The notes beneath the pieces are model-generated. The model was not told where the DNA came from, searched no databases, and was given only the letters and a program-made list of their open reading frames with translations. 64,000 bases of DNA from Sphingomonas leidyi. GTDB lineage: Bacteria; Pseudomonadota; Alphaproteobacteria; Sphingomonadales; Sphingomonadaceae. Position numbers and translations under genes: made by a program. The stretch lies in the NCBI RefSeq assembly GCF_011761945.1, contig NZ_JAASQV010000003.1, forward strand, positions 1 to 64,000, in the 5' to 3' direction. Shown here piece after piece: positions 1-12,600 of this stretch (within the stretch, counting starts at the first letter, position 1; each line of letters starts with the position of its first letter).

Positions 1-269
1 GCTTGACTTTATCTGAGTATCCGACGCCTAGAAGCCGCCAGAACCCAGGGCCGCCGCCCACATGTCCCTTCATCTAAATCACTATGTCAAAGAGCACGTT
101 CCTGCTCGAAGCGACGCTTCGAACATCCCTTGAAGGGCCCCAGTCGGCAGCACCGAAGTGCCGCAACCGATTTGTGAACGTCCCGAACCGGAGGACCGGT
201 TGGAGCAGAGAGGCGAGCGCCTCGTTGCCGGGAGGGCGCCATCTATGTGCCCGACCGATTCCCGTCAAC

Positions 270-309
270 CCGAAAAATGCACTTTTTTCCGATCTTCGCA
301 TTTTTTCGG
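270..309. repeat. Imperfect inverted repeat with A and T runs
   Basis: The arms CCGAAAAATGC (270-280) and GCATTTTTTCGG (298-309) are complementary apart from one extra base. Between them lies a second T run (281-288). A transcript could fold here and end in U-rich sequence, so it could be a terminator for something upstream or part of a leader. There is no further support. Confidence 0.35.
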
Positions 310-592
310 TTCGACCCGCGGCTTCCGCCCCGGATCGCCGCTGCGAACGGAGCGAAGGGACCCCCCGCCGGGAGGGAGCGCCCCTCGCCTTCCCCGCCCC
401 CTTCCCAGATGAAGCACAGTCCCCGGCACGAGCCAGGAGCAACGGCCGCCACGCCCCCAACTGCGCCGGCCGTTTGGGAAACAAATCGGACACACGCGTC
501 CATCGCCGCTCGTGAAACCGGCCGATCACGGTCGGCGTGCCATGCTTCGACTGCTCGGATACGGGACAGATGCCGCTACGGAAACCATGTCC

Positions 593-614
593 GAACAAGG
601 GTAATTACTTGTTC
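593..614. promoter_or_regulatory. Inverted repeat, candidate operator of the autotransporter gene
   Basis: GAACAAG (593-599) and CTTGTTC (608-614) are perfect 7-base arms around an AT-rich 8-base spacer (GGTAATTA). The site ends 49 bases before the autotransporter ATG, in the only AT-rich part of the leader, where a promoter is expected. The size and symmetry suit a dimeric helix-turn-helix regulator. The binding protein is unknown. Confidence 0.45.
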
Positions 615-663
615 AGCATGATATGGTCCAAGTTCGACTCACAGGTATTTCGGGGGAATTACG

Positions 664-3600
664 ATGGTTCGGCGAACGGATGCTGTGCGGCTCGCGCGGC
701 TCGCGGCGCTGGTGGATGCGACGGGCGACGCAGTCGATGCCGATCGGCTGACCCGCATCCAGCGATCGGACTTCATTTCGGAAATCGGCGCCGTCCTCTC
801 GCTGCTCGCCGATCGATCGGCGGCGCTGTCGCATGCGCTCGAGCGGCTGCGGGATCGCATTGCCGGTGCCGGCGCCCCGCGCCGTCCGCGCCAGGCCGAC
901 CGCAAGCTGTTCGGCACGCTCGCCCGGCACCTGAAGCGCATCGGCCTGCTGCTCGCCATGGGCACCGCCGCCTGGGCGACCACCGCCGCCGCCAATACCA
1001 GCGTGTCGCGCATGGCGCTCACCAAGGCGATGATGGCGCCGATGCCCACGCCGCCTCCCCTGCCCGTCGTCGCGGTGGGCGACCTGGTGCACAACCCGGT
1101 GACCGATGCCGACGAACGCGTCGTCGAAGTGATCAACGCCGCGCTGGTCCGCACCGACCAGAACAATACGATCCTGCTCGCCAACACCGTGGGCCAGACC
1201 TTCACCGACACCAACACCAACATCACCTATACGGTGAGCGCGGTTCAGCTGACATCGGGCCAGGTCACCGGCGTCACGCTCGACAAGAGCGGCGGCGGCA
1301 CGGTCACCACGCCGATCGTCACCGATGTCAGCGCGGGCGTCGGCTCGGCGCCGCCACCGCAGGGCAACGGATCGACCGGAACGACGAGCTCGGGCTTCAC
1401 CTTCCCGGCCGCGGCGGGCGACGTCCATCAATATTCGAACGTCCAGCGCGGCGCGAACGGCGGCAATGGCAGCTTCGGTGCCGGCGTCCGGATCTGCATC
1501 TTCGGCGGCTGCTTCACCATCGGCGCCAATGCCTCGGCCGGCGGCGCCGGCGCCAACGGGCCGGACATCACCGCGACGGTGACTCCCGCCAACAACGGCA
1601 ACATCACCACCATCTCGGACAACCTCCCGGGCATCGCGGCGATCAGCGCGGGCGGCAATGGCGGCAATGGCGGCGACGGCGCCGGCAATGTCCGTGGCGG
1701 CGCCGGCGGCGGCGCGGGCCGCGGCGGCAATGTCAGCCTGACCTCGAGCGTGACCGTCAGCACCTCGGGCGTGCGCAGCTACGGCATCCTCGCGCAGAGC
1801 GTCGCCGGGCGCGGCGGCACCGGCGGCACCGGCTATCTGTTCTCGGGCGGCGGCGCCTCGGGCCCGGCGGCGCAGGGCGGCACCGTCACCGTCAACAATT
1901 CCGGCCAGATCCAGACCACCAACACCGGCGCGATCGGCATTCTGGCGCAGAGCCTGGGCGGCAATGCCGGCACCAGCGGCGGCAGCTACGGCATCGTCGG
2001 CAATCCCGGTTCGGGCAGCGTTGGCGGCGACGGCGGCAACGTCACCGTCGAGCATAGCGGCATCGTCCGTACCTCGGGCGTCGATGCGATCGGCATCCAG
2101 GCCCAGTCGATCGGCGGCACCGGCGGCAATGTCGGCGGCACCGGCGGCATCGCCACGTTCGGCGGCACCGCCGGCAATGGCGGCAATGGCGGCAACGCCA
2201 CGATCAACGTGCGCGCCGGAGCCGAAGTCACCACCACCAAGAGCGGCGCCTATGGCGTCTTCGCCCAGTCGATCGGCGGCGGCGGCGGCTCGGCGGGCGG
2301 CTCGGGCGGCCTGGTCGCCTTCGGATCGGACGGCAGCACGGCGGGCAATGGCGGCATCGCTTCGGTCCTGGTCGAGGCAGGCGCGACCATCACCACCGGC
2401 GGCGCCAATGCGCATGGCGTGTTCGTCGAATCGGTCGGCGGCGGCGGCGGTGCGGGCGGCGCCTCGGGCGGCGCGGTCGCGGTCGGCGGCAAGGGCGGGT
2501 CCGGCGGCACCGGCGGCGCGGCGAGCGCCACCATCGCCGGCTCGGTCCGCACCGGCGGCGTCGACGCGCGCGGCGTGTTCGTCCAGTCCGTGGGCGGCGG
2601 CGGCGGCTCGGCCGAGGGCACCGGCGGCCTCGTCTCGATCGGCGGCAGCGGCACCGGCGGCGGCCTGGCGGGCAGCGCCTCGGCCAGCATCGCCGCAACC
2701 GGCAGCGTCGTCACCACCGGCAAGGGCGCCGACGCAGTGTTCGTGCAATCGGTGGGCGGCGGCGGCGGCGCGGGCTCGGGCTCGGGCGGCGTGGTCGCGC
2801 TCGGCGGGACGGGCGGCACCGGCGGCAATGGCGGCATGGTCACGGTCGGCAACGCCGGCACGGTCCGCACCGAAGGCGACGGCGCCCGCGGCATCTTCGC
2901 CCAGTCGGTGGGCGGCGGCGGCGGCAAGGGCGGCGACAGCGGCGGCCTGGTCACCATCGGCGGCAACGGCTCGGCGGCGAGCACCGGCGGCACGGTGACC
3001 ATCACCAACACCGGCAGCGTCACCACGTTGCGCAACAATGCCACGGCGATCTTCGCCCAGTCGGTGGGCGGCGGCGGCGGCGACGGCGGCACCACCGGCG
3101 GCGTGCTGCTCACCATCGGCGGCAAGGGCGCGAGCGGCGGCAATGCCGGCATCGTCACCGTCAACCACAGCGGCAATATCGGCACCGGCGGCAATGATTC
3201 GAACGGCATCTTCGCCCAGTCGATCGGCGGCGGCGGCGGCAATGGCGGCGCGAGCGCGTCGCTGAGCGCGTTCGTCGGCGTCGCGATCGGCGGCGCCGGG
3301 TCGGCGGGCGGCAATGGCGGCACCGTCGACGTCAACCTCACCCCCCGCTCGGTGACGATCGGCGGCGTGCCGACTCAGCTCGATCCGTTCATCGCGACCA
3401 GCGGCGACCGCTCGCGGGGCATCCAGCTCCAGTCGATCGGCGGCGGCGGCGGCAATGGCGGCTTCGCGGTCCAGGCGACCGGCGGCTTCTTCGGCGGCGC
3501 CAGCGTGGCGATCGGCGGCAGCGGCGGGACCGGCGGCACCGGCGGCCACGTCACGCTCGACGGCGACGCGGTGATCCTCACCACCGGCGACAATGCGCAG

Positions 3601-6600
3601 GGCATCCTCGCCCAGTCGGTCGGCGGCGGCGGCGGCGCCGGCGGCTTCACCGTCTCGGTCGCCGCCGCGGCGGGGCCGGCGCTCGGCGCATCGATCTCGC
3701 TCGGCATCGGCGGATCGGGCGGCACCGGCGGCAATGGCGGCCTGGTCGAAGTCCATTCGGGCGGCGCGATCCAGACCGATGGCGATTTCTCGACCGGCCT
3801 GCTCACCCAGTCGGTCGGCGGCGGCGGCGGCAATGGCGGGTTCAACGTCTCGGCGGCAGTCGCGGCGGGCGGCGGCGGCGCGGTCTCCTTCGCCGTCGGC
3901 ATCGGCGGCAAGGGCGCCAATGCCGGCAATGGCGGCGTGGTCGACACCGATTTCGACGGCACGATCTCCACCGGCGGCGACGATGCCGGCGGCGCGGTGA
4001 TCCAGTCGGTCGGCGGCGCCGGCGGCTCGGGGGGCTTCAACGTCTCGGGCGCGGTAAGCTTCGCGGGCACCACCAGCGTGGGCGTCGCGGTGGGCATCGG
4101 CGGCGCGGGCGGCGGCGGCGGCGACGGCGGCAAGGTGACCGGGCGCGTCGGCGGCAACGTCCAGACCACCGGCGACCGCGCCACCGGCGTACTGATCCAG
4201 TCGGCCGGCGGCGGCGGCGGCAATGGCGGGTTCAACATCGCGGGCTCGATCTCGGGCAGCGGCTCCTATGCCGGCGGCATATCGGTCGGTCTGGGCGGCG
4301 CCGGCGCGGGCGGCGGCGGCGGCGGCGACGTCACCGGCACCGCGGCGGGCACGATCTATACTTCGGGCGACCAGTCCGACGGCCTGCTCGTCCAGAGCCT
4401 GGGCGGCGGCGGCGGTTCGGGCGGGTTCAACATCTCCGGATCGATCGCAGGCAGCGCGACCTTCGGCGGAGGCCTGTCCGTCGGCCTGGGCGGCGCGGGC
4501 GGCACCGGCGGCAATGCCCTGCACGCCACCGGCACCGCGCTGGGCGCGGTCCACACGCTCGGCGACCAGTCGCGCGGCGTGGTGGTCCAGTCGAACGGCG
4601 GCGGCGGCGGCGTCGGCGGATTCAACGTCTCGGGCAGCATCGGCGGTTCGGGCAGCTATGGCGCGGCAGTCAATATCGGCCTGGGCGGTTCCGGCGGCGG
4701 GGCCGGCAATGGCGGCGAAGTCGATGCGAGCGCCGTATCGATCCTGACCGAGGGCAACCAGTCGGGCGGCTTCCTCGCGCAGAGCGCCGGCGGCGGCGGC
4801 GGCGCGGGTGGGTTCAACGTCGCAGGCGGGGTGAGCTTCGGCGGCACCGCCGCGGGCGCGCTCTCGGTCGGCCTGGGCGGCTCGGGCGGCGGCGGCGGCA
4901 ACGCCATGCGCGTCGGCGCGACGGTGACCGGCAATGTCGTCACCCTTGGCGACCAGTCGACCGCGATCACCGCGCAGAGCCTGGGCGGCGGCGGCGGCAC
5001 CGGCGGCTTCAACGTCTCGGGCGGCATCGGCATTTCGGGCACCATCGCCGGTGCGATCAATATCGGCATCGGCGGTTCGGGCGGCACTGGGGGCGACGCG
5101 GGCATCGTCAAGCTCGACGTGACCGGCACCACCGCGACCGCGGGCGACAAGAGCGACGGCATCCTGGCGCAGAGCGTCGGCGGCGGCGGCGGCGCGGGCG
5201 CGTTCAACGTCTCGGGCGGCATCGCGGTGGCCAAGGACGGCGCCGGCACGCTCGGCATCGGCCTGGGCGGCGCGGGCGGCAGCGGCGGCGACGGCAAGGC
5301 CGTCACGCTCAACGTGAACCAGGGCGTTGCCGACACCGGCGATACGCTGGTCGCGGTCTCCACCGAGGGCGACGACGCCCGCGGCATCGTGGCGCAGAGC
5401 CTGGGCGGCGGCGGCGGCAACGGCGCGTTCAACGTCACCGGCGGCATTGCCGGCTCGAAGAGCGGCGCCGGCAATATCGGCGTCGGCATCGGCGGCGCCG
5501 GCGCCACCGCAGGCAATGCCGAAGCAGTGATCGCCAACATCAATGGCGACGTCGCCACGCGCGGCGCGCGCTCGGGCGGCGCGCTGATCCAGTCGGTCGG
5601 CGGCGGCGGCGGCAATGGCGGGTTCAACGTCTCCGGCGGCATCGCGGTCTCGAAGGAACTCACCGGCAACGTGCTGGTCGGCGTCGGCGGGTTCGGCGGC
5701 GCGGGCGGCGACGCGGGCACGGTCGACGCGGCCCTGACCAGCGACATCGGCACCCGCGGCGACGATTCGCTGGGCCTCACCGTGCAGAGCCTGGGCGGCA
5801 GCGGCGGCAATGGCGCGTTCAACGTCACCGGCGGCCTCAGCCTCAGCGCCGGCAATGGCAGCTCGGGCACGCTGGGCGTGGGCGTCGGCGGCTTCGGTGA
5901 CAGCGGTGGGAATGCCAAGGCGGTCACCGCCGCGCTCACCGGCGACGTCGCGACGCTCGGCGCGCGCAGCGGCGCGATCCTGATCCAGTCGGCCGGCGGC
6001 GGCGGCGGCAATGGCGGGTTCAACGTTACCGGCAGCATCGCCCTTTCCAGCGGCGGCACCGGCACGCTCGGTATCGGCATCGGCGGCTTCGGCGGCGATG
6101 GCGGCGACGCGGCCACGGTCGACGCCACGCTTTCGGGCAATGTCGCCACCAGCGGCGCGGAATCGGCCGGCGCGCTGATCCAGAGCCTGGGCGGCGGCGG
6201 CGGCAACGGCGCATTCAACGTCACCGGCTCGCTCTCGATCTCGGCAGGCAACAACACCTCCATCGGCGCCGCGATCGGCATCGGCGGCTTTGGCGGCGAC
6301 GGCGGCATCAGCCAGAAGGTCACCGCCAGCGTGACCGGCGACTATCGGACCCGTGGCGGCGATTCGGCCGGCGTGGTGGCACAGAGCATCGCGGGCGGCG
6401 GCGGCGCGGGCGGGATCAATGTCTCCGGCGCGATCGCCCTCTCCACCGGCACCGCGGGCACCGCCTCGATCGGTATCGGCGGCTTTGGCGGCGATGGCGG
6501 CAAGGCCGGCGATGTCGATCTCACCCGCATCGGCGACACCGTGACCAGCGGCACCGATTCCGACGGCGTCGTCGCGCAGAGCATCGGCGGCGGCGGCGGC

Positions 6601-9600
6601 CGCGGCGGCATCAACGTGGCCGGCGGCATCGCGGGCAGCACCAGCGGCAGCACCGGCGCGTTCGGCTTCGGCCTGGGCGGCTTCGGCGGCGGCGGCGGCG
6701 AGGCGGGCAACGTCACCGCGCGCGTGACCGGCAACGTGCTCGCAACGGGCAATGGCGGCGTGGTCGCGCACGCGGCGCAGACGATCAACTTCCTCGGCTT
6801 CGACTTCACTTTCCCCGCCTATCGCACGATCGCGAACGGTTCGAACGGCGTGATCGCGCAGAGCGTGGGCGGCGGCGGCGGCCAGGGCGGGCTCAACGTC
6901 ACCGGCCAGATCGCCCTCACCTCGCCCGGCTCGAGCAGCGCGAGCCGCGTCGCCTCGCTGGGCATCGGCGGGTTCGGCGGCGATGGCGGCAATGCCGGCA
7001 CGGTCGACCTGACCGTCAAGGCGCCGGGCACCGACCGGGTGCAGGTCGTCGCGTCGGGCGACGAGCGTTCGGCGGTGATTGCCCAGTCGCTCGGCGGCAG
7101 CGGCGGCATCGGCGGGATCAACGTCTCGGGCGGCATCTCGCTCGACGGCCAGCTCACCGTCGGGATCGGCGGGTTCGGCGGCGATGGCGGCCTGGGCCGC
7201 AAGGTGACCGCCAATGTCGATGCCGACCTGTTCGCCCAGGGCGCCAAGGCGCGCGGCCTGCTCGTCCAGTCGGTCGGCGGCGGCGGCGGCACCGGCGGCA
7301 TCAACATCTCGGGCGGGATCACCGCCGATAGCACCGCCACGGAGCCGACGCTGGTCTTCGGCATCGGCGGCTTCGGCGGCGCGGGCAATGCCAGCGGCGA
7401 TGTGATCGCCACCCAGAATGGCCAGGTGTTGGTCGACGGCTATGAAGCCGCCGGCATCATCGTCCAGTCGGTCGCGGGCGGCGGCGGCGATGGCGGGCTA
7501 AACGTCTCGGCGGCGCTCAACAATGCGGGCGCCGGCAAGTCGAAGCTCACCGGCGTCGCGCTCGCCGCGGGCCTGGGCGGCACCGGCGGCACCGGCGCCG
7601 ATGCGGGCGACGTCACTTTCACCAGCAACGGCAACGTGCTGGTCAACACCAAGGTGACCACCGGCGCCGGCGGCGCGGTCACGCTTTCGGCGACCGACTA
7701 TGTCGGCAAGGCGCCGGGCATCCTCGTCCAGTCGGTCGGCGGCGGCGGCGGCCAGGGCGGCATCGACGTGGCCGGCGCGGTCTCGCGCCAGGGCGCGCCG
7801 ATCGCGCTCGGCATCGGCGGGACCGGCGGCGCGGGCGGCAATGCCGGCGACGTGACGGTGACGCGCGGCTACACCATGGTCGGCGGCATCGAGACCGAGA
7901 CGCCGGGCCTGATCCGCACTTTCGGCGACGAATCGAACGGCATGACCGTACAGTCGATCGGCGGCGGCGGCGGCAATGCCGGCTTCAACCTGGTGCTCGA
8001 CGTGACGCTGGCGCCGGCGGGCAACAGCCCGTTCGCGGCGGTGGTCAATGTCGGCGGCGCGGGCGGCGACGCGGGCGCAGGCGGCGACGTCACGCTGCGG
8101 CATCGCGGCGACATCGGCACCAGCGGCGCGCTGAGCGACGGCATCCTCGCCCAGTCGATCAGCAAGGGCGGCGGCAACGGCACCTTCAACCTGGCCGGCG
8201 GCTATACCCGCGATGCCAACCAGCTCAACCTGAGCATCGGCGGACGCGGCGGCATCGGCGGCGAAGCAGGCGATGTCGAAGTCAGCCAGGACGGGACGAT
8301 CGTCACCACCGGCGAGCGTTCGATCGGCATCCATGCCCAGTCGATCGGCGGCGGCGGCGGCAATGCCTCGTTCGATTTCGGCCTGGTGCCGGGCGCGAAG
8401 AACCAGTTCGCGCTGAGCCTCGGCCAGTCCGGCGGCACCGGCGGCACCGGCGGCGAGGTTACGGTGAACGCCAAGGGCGCGATCGACACCAGCGGCGGCT
8501 ATTCCTCGGCGATCTTCGCCCAGTCGGTCGGCGGCGGCGGCGGCAACAGCGGCTCGTTCAAGATCGGCGGCACGGTGGGCACCGGCAGCGGCACCTCGGC
8601 GCAGAGCTTCGCCGGCAGCGTCGGCGTCGGCCTGGACGGCGGCGTCGGCGCGACCGGCGGCGCGGTCTCCGTCGTCAACGCGGCGAACCTCACCACGCGC
8701 GGCGTCGAATCGCGGGGCATCTGGGCGCAGAGCATCGGCGGATCGGGCGGCGCGGGCGGCAGCGGCACCGGCGTGATGGTCAACACCACGGCGGCGCTCA
8801 CGGTCGCGGTGGGCGGCACCGGCGGCGTCGGCTCGAAGAGCTCGACGGTCGATGTCGGCAACAGCGCGCGGATCGTCACCGGCGGCGACGATGCGGACGG
8901 CATCCTGGCGCAGTCGATCGGCGGCGGCGGCGGCACCGGCGGCTTCGCGGCAAGCATCGCGCTCCAGTACAAGGGCAGCGGCAACACCTCGAACACCATG
9001 GGCATCGCGGTGGGCGGCTCCGGCGGCACCGCCGGCGTGGGCGACACGGTGACGGTGACCAACACCGGCGTGATCGCCACCACTGGGGCGCGCGCCTTCG
9101 GCATCCGCGCCCAGTCGATCGGCGGCGGCGGCGGCATCGGCGGCGCGGTCATCGACTTCCGTGCCCAGGGCAAGAGCGCCAACAACTCGATCAACGTCAA
9201 TGTCGGCGGCGCCGGCGGCACGGGCGAGAAGGCCGGCGACGTCGCGGTCACCAACGAGGGCCTGATCTGGACCAAGGGCGAGGATGCCGCGGGCATCAGC
9301 GCCAATTCGATCGGCGGCGGCGGCGGCGATGCGGGCCTGGTGCTCCAGCTCGCGGTGGGCGCCACCGGTGCGGACAAGCAGACCCACAGCGCCCGCGTCA
9401 CCATCGGCGGCAATGGCGGCAGCGGCGGCGCGGGCGGCAAGGTCACCGTGGTCAACCGCGACACCGGCGGCACCAATTCGGGCGACATCCTCACCGAGGG
9501 CAAGGGCGCCTATGGCATCTTCGCCCAGTCGCTGGGCGGCGGCGGCGGCAACAGCTCGACCATCCTGGCGCTGACCGGCGTCTCCTCCGGCAAGGACAGC

Positions 9601-12600
9601 GTCGCCTTCGGGTTCAATTTCGGCGCGGTCGGCGGCAGCGGCAATATCGGCGGCGTGGTCGACGTGACCAATGCCGGCACGATCGAGACCAAGGGCGAAG
9701 GCGCCCACGGCATCCTCGCCCAGTCGATCGGCGGCGGCGGCGGCAATGGCGGGATGGCGCTCACCGGCAGCCTGCTGATCGGCGCCCCCACTTCGGCGCC
9801 GCTGATCGCGATCGGCGGCGTGGGCGGCAATGGCGGCAATGGCGGCGCGGTCACCGTGACCAACAGCGGGTCGATCCTCACCCGCGGCGCCAAGGCGAAC
9901 GGCATCGTCGCGCAGAGCATCGGCGGCGGCGGCGGCAATGCCGGCCTGGGCGTGGCGCTCACGCCGGAGCCTGCGAGCCTGACCCTGTCGAACACGATCG
10001 CGCTGATCGTCGGCCTCACCGGCGGCGGCACCGGCGGCACCGGCGGCGCAGTCACCGTCAACCAGACCGGCGACATCACCGTTCTCGGCGCCGGCTCGCA
10101 GGCGATCGTCGCCGAGAGCATCAATGGCGGCGGCGGCACGCTGGGTTTCGACTTCAGCGGCATCACCGGCCTGCCGGGCCTGCCCGTGGTCGGCCCCGGC
10201 GGCAATACCCAGCGGCCCAACCCGCTGCTCGTCGCCCGCGCGGGCGCCGACGGCGCGTCCGGCATGAACGCCGGCAAGGTGACGGTGAATTCGAACGGCA
10301 CGATCGGCGCGGGCGGGCGCAACGGCGTCGGCATCAGCAACCAGGCGATCGGCGGCGGCGGCGGCACGATCGACATCGACCTCGACATCGTCGCGCTCCA
10401 CGACCCGACGGTCACCGACCCGCAGGCGCCCATCGGCGTCCGGCTGGCGCTGGGCGGCCTGGGCGGCGCCGACAATGACGGCGACGACATCACCGGCAGC
10501 CATTCGGGCAGCGTCACCACCAATGGCGACGGTGCCGCCGGCGCACTGACCCAGTCGATCGGCGGCGGCGGCGGTCGCGGCATCATCGACGTCACCGCCG
10601 AACTGGCGTCCTTCTTCGCGGGCGCCTCGATCACGCTCGGCGCCGACGGCACCACCGGCGCGTCGGGCGGCGCGATCCAGCGCGGCATGACCGGCGCGAT
10701 CAGCACCACCGGCAAGTTCGCCCCCGGCGCAATCGTCCAGTCGATCGGCGGCGGCGGCGGCTCCGCGATCGTCGAGATCGCCCTGGGCACCGGCGCCACC
10801 GCGGCCGCGCCGAGCGTGCTGAACATCGACTCCACCGCGCCCGGCACCGCCCCCACCGCGAACCTTTCGCCGGAAAGCCAGCGCGCACTGGCCTATTGGC
10901 TGGCAGGCGCGGGCGCGGATCCGCTGGCGGTCGCACCGCCCGCGGTTCCGCCGACCGTCATCACGCTCGGCGCCAATGGCGGCGCCGGGCTCGACGGCGG
11001 CACGGTCGCCCTCGCCTATGCCGGCGGCTTCGCCACGCTGGGCGACTATTCGCCGGCGCTGGTCGTCCAGTCGATCGGCGCGGGCGGCGGCGAAGTGCGC
11101 CTCACCGGCGGCAGCGCGAGCGTCACCCTGGGCGGCAGCGGCGGCGCGAGCGGCAATGGCGGCAGCGTTACCGTGTCGAACAACGGCGCCGTCCAGACCG
11201 CCGGCAACCATGCGCACGGCGTGTTCCTCCAGTCGATCGGCGGCGGCGGCGGCGCGGTGCTGGGCGCAGTCGATTCCGCCAGCATCGCCTTCAACGCGGC
11301 CAACACCGGCAATGGCGGCGCGATCCGCTTCGACCAGACCGGCAACATCGCGGTGCTCGGCGCCAATTCGGTCGGCGTGGTGGCGCAGTCGCTCGGCGGC
11401 GGCGGCGGCTGGGTCGAGGGGATATTCGCCGGCAACGGCACCGGCACGGGCGCCGGCGGCGCGATCGACCTGCGCCTTTCGGGCTCGGTCTTCGCGGCCG
11501 GCCTGAACGCGACCGGCATCTTCGCCCAGAGCCAGGGCAGCACCGGCGCGGGCAATATCCGGGTCACCGCCAATAACCTGGTGCGCGGCGGTGCCGGCAC
11601 CGGCGCGGGCATCCGCCTGGCCGGCGGCGCGGCCAACCTGATCCAGCTCACCGCCGGCTCGATCAGCGCGGTCTCCGGCCTCGCGATCGACACCGGCGCG
11701 GGCAACGACCGAGTGGAGAACAGCGGCACGATCATCGGCAATGTCGACCTGGGCAGCGGGGCCAACGCGCTGGTCAACAACGCGAACGGCACCTTCATCG
11801 CCTTCAGCCGGATCGACCTGCGCGACGGCGCGGGTTCGAGCGGCAGCTTCGCCAATGCGGGCGACTTCCAGATGGGCCTGGCCGCCAGCCGCACCCCGAT
11901 CGACCTGCTGAACGGCGCCACCTTCGCCAACCTGGACGGCGTCGGCACCCCCGCGACCAACCTGCTCTACGGTGCCCGCGTCATCAACACGGTCGACCTC
12001 GACGGCGACTTCACCCAGAGCGCAACCGGCCACATGGCCTTCGACGTCGCGTTCGGCCCCTATGCGTCGGACCGGGTCAATGTGAGCGGCAATACCAGCG
12101 TGGCCGGCACCGGCGACGTCATCCTCACCTGGATGCAGGACAAGAACCCGGTCACCCTGTTCGCCACGGCAGGCACGGCGACCAACAACGGGCTCACCAT
12201 CCGCGACACGCTGGCGGTCGACTATCGCGTGCTGGCCAACAGCGCCGGCATCCAGCTCGCCTTCGACACCAATTTCGGCCAGCCCTTCCTCAACCGCAAC
12301 GAGCGCGCGCTCGGTGCCTATATGGACCGCGCGGTGACGGCGGGCAGTTCGGCGGGGATCGGCCGCCTGCTCGCCCTGCTCGGCAACATCCAGGCCGGTA
12401 GCGAGGCCCAGTATCGCGCGATCTTCGATCAGCTGAACCCCGAACCCTATCTGATCGCCTCGCTCACCCAGTTCGGCGCGGCGCGCGACTTCTCGTCCAA
12501 CCTGTTCGGCTGCGGCACGCCCGCCGGCCCGGCGGGCGATGGCTGCGTGTGGAGCCAGGCCGGCGGCCATGTCTTCCGGCGCAGCGGCGACGGCGAGCAT

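Larger units (their letters stand above)
1..663. other. Non-coding leader upstream of the giant autotransporter
   Basis: No convincing gene is visible in these 663 bases. Short open frames on both strands are arginine/proline-rich, overlap one another and lack ribosome binding sites, which is typical of GC-rich non-coding DNA. The stretch holds an A/T-run inverted repeat near 270-309 and an operator-like inverted repeat at 593-614, about 50 bases before the autotransporter start. A gene beginning upstream of the window cannot be excluded for the first few dozen bases. Confidence 0.6.

Noticed and set aside
84..621. Overlapping short frames in the leader (for example 84-515 plus, 74-598 minus).
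   Set aside because: Arg/Pro/Ser-rich, mutually overlapping, no ribosome sites, no recognisable motif.
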